Origin: Gammaproteobacteria bacterium
GTDB taxonomy: Bacteria > Pseudomonadota > Gammaproteobacteria > Xanthomonadales > Wenzhouxiangellaceae
DNA length: 64,000 nt
Assembly: GCA_021772975.1 (NCBI GenBank)
Contig: JAJFKY010000014.1
Span: 62,001-126,000 of the forward strand
Reading direction: 5' to 3'
The translations under genes and the position numbers were made by a program. This document shows positions 62,659-64,000 of this stretch, piece after piece (the stretch's first letter is position 1; each line of letters starts with the position of its first letter). The notes under the pieces are model-generated. The model made no database searches, was not told the origin of the DNA, and saw nothing but the letters and a program-made list of their open reading frames with translations.

Positions 62659-63999
62659 CTACAAACTGCCATGAAGAGTCAAAGTGCGGTGTACGGCCAG
62701 CATAAACAGACCGATGCCGGCATTGCCGTCATACCAGCCGGTGTTGTATTGCTGCGGATCCCAGTTGGGATTTTCCGGACCAAGATAGTTCAGCCAGCGG
62801 ATGCTGCCGGCAACGGGCTGTTCGGCGATTTCCAGCAGGTAGTCGGCATTGCGCAGCGCTAGTTCCAGCCAGCGCTTGTTGCCGGTGCGGGTGAAAAACC
62901 GCAGCATGCTGTCGCCGACCGAGGCGGTGCCGATCATGACGCTGGTCGTGAGCAGATTTTCCAGGCCGCCGGAACCAATATTGTGCGGCCAGAACAGCAG
63001 TCCGGTGGTTTGCGTGCTGAAATCGCGGACCTGGGATTCGATCCAGGCGGCGCCGTTGTCGGCGGCCGCCAGATAACGCTGATCACCGGCTGTTTCATGG
63101 GCGTCGTACAAGGCGTCGACCACGCTGGCATTGCCGTGGCCGTAGACGATCGGCCGGTAATTGCTGACCTCCCGGCCAAAGCGCCAGGTCTGGCCTACGG
63201 CTTCATCGCGGGCGACCAGCAACAGGCCGTTGGCCGTCTGCCGGTAGTCATCCAGGTAGCGGGTTTCACCGGTGATCTGGTACATCCGGCTTTGGAATAG
63301 CATGATGCCGGCCGAGCCGCCGCTCCACCAGTTGTAAATATCCGTATCCGTGATCAGCCGTTGATAGCCGAATGCGTTCGGGCTCAGGTTGATGCGGTAA
63401 TTGTTCATCCAGTTATAGGCGTTTTCCGCCAGTGTCAGATGCTCGGGGTTACCGGTATGCATATACAGCCGCGAATGGAACATGCCGATGCCCGCCGCAC
63501 CGTGCGCGATGCCGGTGTAGGTGCGCGGGAAGTTGGGCGCGTGCAGCCAAAAGTTTTCATCCGGGGCGGGGCGCAGCGCGGTAGCCGTATGCCAGGCAGC
63601 GATGTCCTCGGCCCACTGTAGAAAAGTTCGGTCGCCGCTGGCGGCATACAGCTCCAGCAGAAACTCGCCGGAACCGGCCGCGCCGGCCAGCCAGTCGGGG
63701 CCGTTGTATTGTCCGGTGATATGCTGCGAGCGCTCATAGCGCGCCGCGCTGATGGCGATGTCCAGATAAGCGTCATCGCCGGTCTGCCGGTACAGTTCAA
63801 CGAAAAAGCGGCCGATGCCGGCGGCGCCCTGGTCCAGGCCCAGTAAACGCTGTTGATTGATATTGCTGATCGGCCAGGCCAGTGCGCCGTTGCCCGTATC
63901 GACCGCCAGGCTTTCCAGCCAGTTGGCGACCTGTTGCGCGGCGTTCAGATAGGGCGTTACGGTGATGACTCTGGGCTGGGCCAGGCCCGCCGTGCTCAG
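62659..63999 (-). CDS. Exported LanC-like alpha/alpha-toroid protein (5' end outside window)
   Basis: 446 codons are visible and the N-terminus is cut at the window edge. The first residues, LSTAGLAQPRV, look like the end of a signal peptide, so only ~15-25 codons are missing. Seven glycine-rich helical hairpins repeat: GLDQGAAGIGRF, LAGAAGSGEF, AHGAAGIGMF, SGGSAGIMLF, VYGHGNASVV, MIGTASVGDS and WYDGNAGIGLF, the plan of LanC and six/seven-hairpin glycosidases. But the zinc ligands of LanC (the CHG and WCxG motifs) are missing (GHG here). So it is likely not a lanthionine cyclase; a sugar-related or structural toroid is more probable. Confidence 0.75.
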   Translation of the reverse strand: MSTAGLAQPRVITVTPYLNAAQQVANWLESLAVDTGNGALAWPISNINQQRLLGLDQGAAGIGRFFVELYRQTGDDAYLDIAISAARYERSQHITGQYNGPDWLAGAAGSGEFLLELYAASGDRTFLQWAEDIAAWHTATALRPAPDENFWLHAPNFPRTYTGIAHGAAGIGMFHSRLYMHTGNPEHLTLAENAYNWMNNYRINLSPNAFGYQRLITDTDIYNWWSGGSAGIMLFQSRMYQITGETRYLDDYRQTANGLLLVARDEAVGQTWRFGREVSNYRPIVYGHGNASVVDALYDAHETAGDQRYLAAADNGAAWIESQVRDFSTQTTGLLFWPHNIGSGGLENLLTTSVMIGTASVGDSMLRFFTRTGNKRWLELALRNADYLLEIAEQPVAGSIRWLNYLGPENPNWDPQQYNTGWYDGNAGIGLFMLAVHRTLTLHGSL

Positions 64000-64000
64000 C

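Noticed and set aside
62659-63999. Lanthipeptide cyclase and hidden precursor peptide
   Set aside because: No zinc ligands, a signal peptide, no LanB/LanM and no Ser/Thr/Cys-rich precursor next to it.

Overview
The window looks like the chromosome of a free-living gammaproteobacterium. The housekeeping set points that way: a tesA gene divergent from a YbbA/YbbP-type ABC pair, asnS, an IscA-type Fe-S protein, mtgA, an MscS channel and tRNA-Arg(TCT). A decaheme cytochrome/MtrB-type porin pair and three copies of a secreted ~310-residue family suggest an environmental, possibly marine, lineage. The species cannot be read from the sequence; a Wenzhouxiangella- or Chromatiales-like organism is only a guess.

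Layout. (1) 1-14230: chromosomal backbone. It holds an M14 zinc peptidase cut by the left edge, a small membrane/coiled-coil protein, a small exported protein broken by a one-base shift at an A7 tract, ybbP-ybbA/tesA, 3-hydroxyanthranilate dioxygenase, REP-like and 36-bp tandem repeats, asnS, an IscA family gene, mtgA, a DUF2254 membrane protein and mscS. (2) About 14240-30793: an integrated mobilizable element lying between mscS and the 3' end of tRNA-Arg. It encodes MobC, an HUH relaxase, HigBA, a candidate nuclease, a small resolvase with two palindromic sites, several AT-rich cargo genes (DUF4238 and others), a RadC-like protein, a VirD4-type coupling protein with a membrane/VWA gene set, and a large serine integrase whose reading frame runs through the tRNA gene. 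No mating-pair (VirB) genes are visible, so it is best read as an IME. (3) 30794-31730: tRNA-Arg, a decayed second copy of it, and a cluster of short interspersed repeats. (4) 31740-36695: an M13 lipoprotein peptidase, a group II PLP decarboxylase and the first secreted paralog.

(5) 36885-55558: the most interesting part. Eighteen genes on one strand, mostly overlapping by 4-30 bases or separated by a few dozen bases, form a biosynthetic operon. It carries four KAS III (FabH-like) proteins with different active-site states, a GNAT acyltransferase, two paralogous ATP-grasp ligases, an acyl carrier protein, a MATE exporter, a pentapeptide-repeat protein, two acyl-CoA dehydrogenase-type proteins, an AMP-forming ligase and a fold-III PLP decarboxylase (both like the orphan pair known from exosortase-A loci), and a MacA/MacB-like efflux system with two permeases. 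My inference: the ligase loads an acyl or amino acid unit on the carrier protein, the dehydrogenases desaturate it, KAS III enzymes extend or transfer it, the ATP-grasp enzymes make amide bonds, and the product is exported by two systems. I do not recognise a described pathway with this gene set.

(6) 55559-56746: a 1.2-kb AT-rich gap with a palindromic operator-like site, a tiny possible peptide gene and a perfect 19-bp REP-like hairpin. (7) 56747-64000: an MtrB/PioB-type outer-membrane barrel and a ten-haem cytochrome (outer-membrane electron conduit), followed by two more copies of the secreted family and a LanC-like alpha/alpha-toroid protein cut by the right edge.
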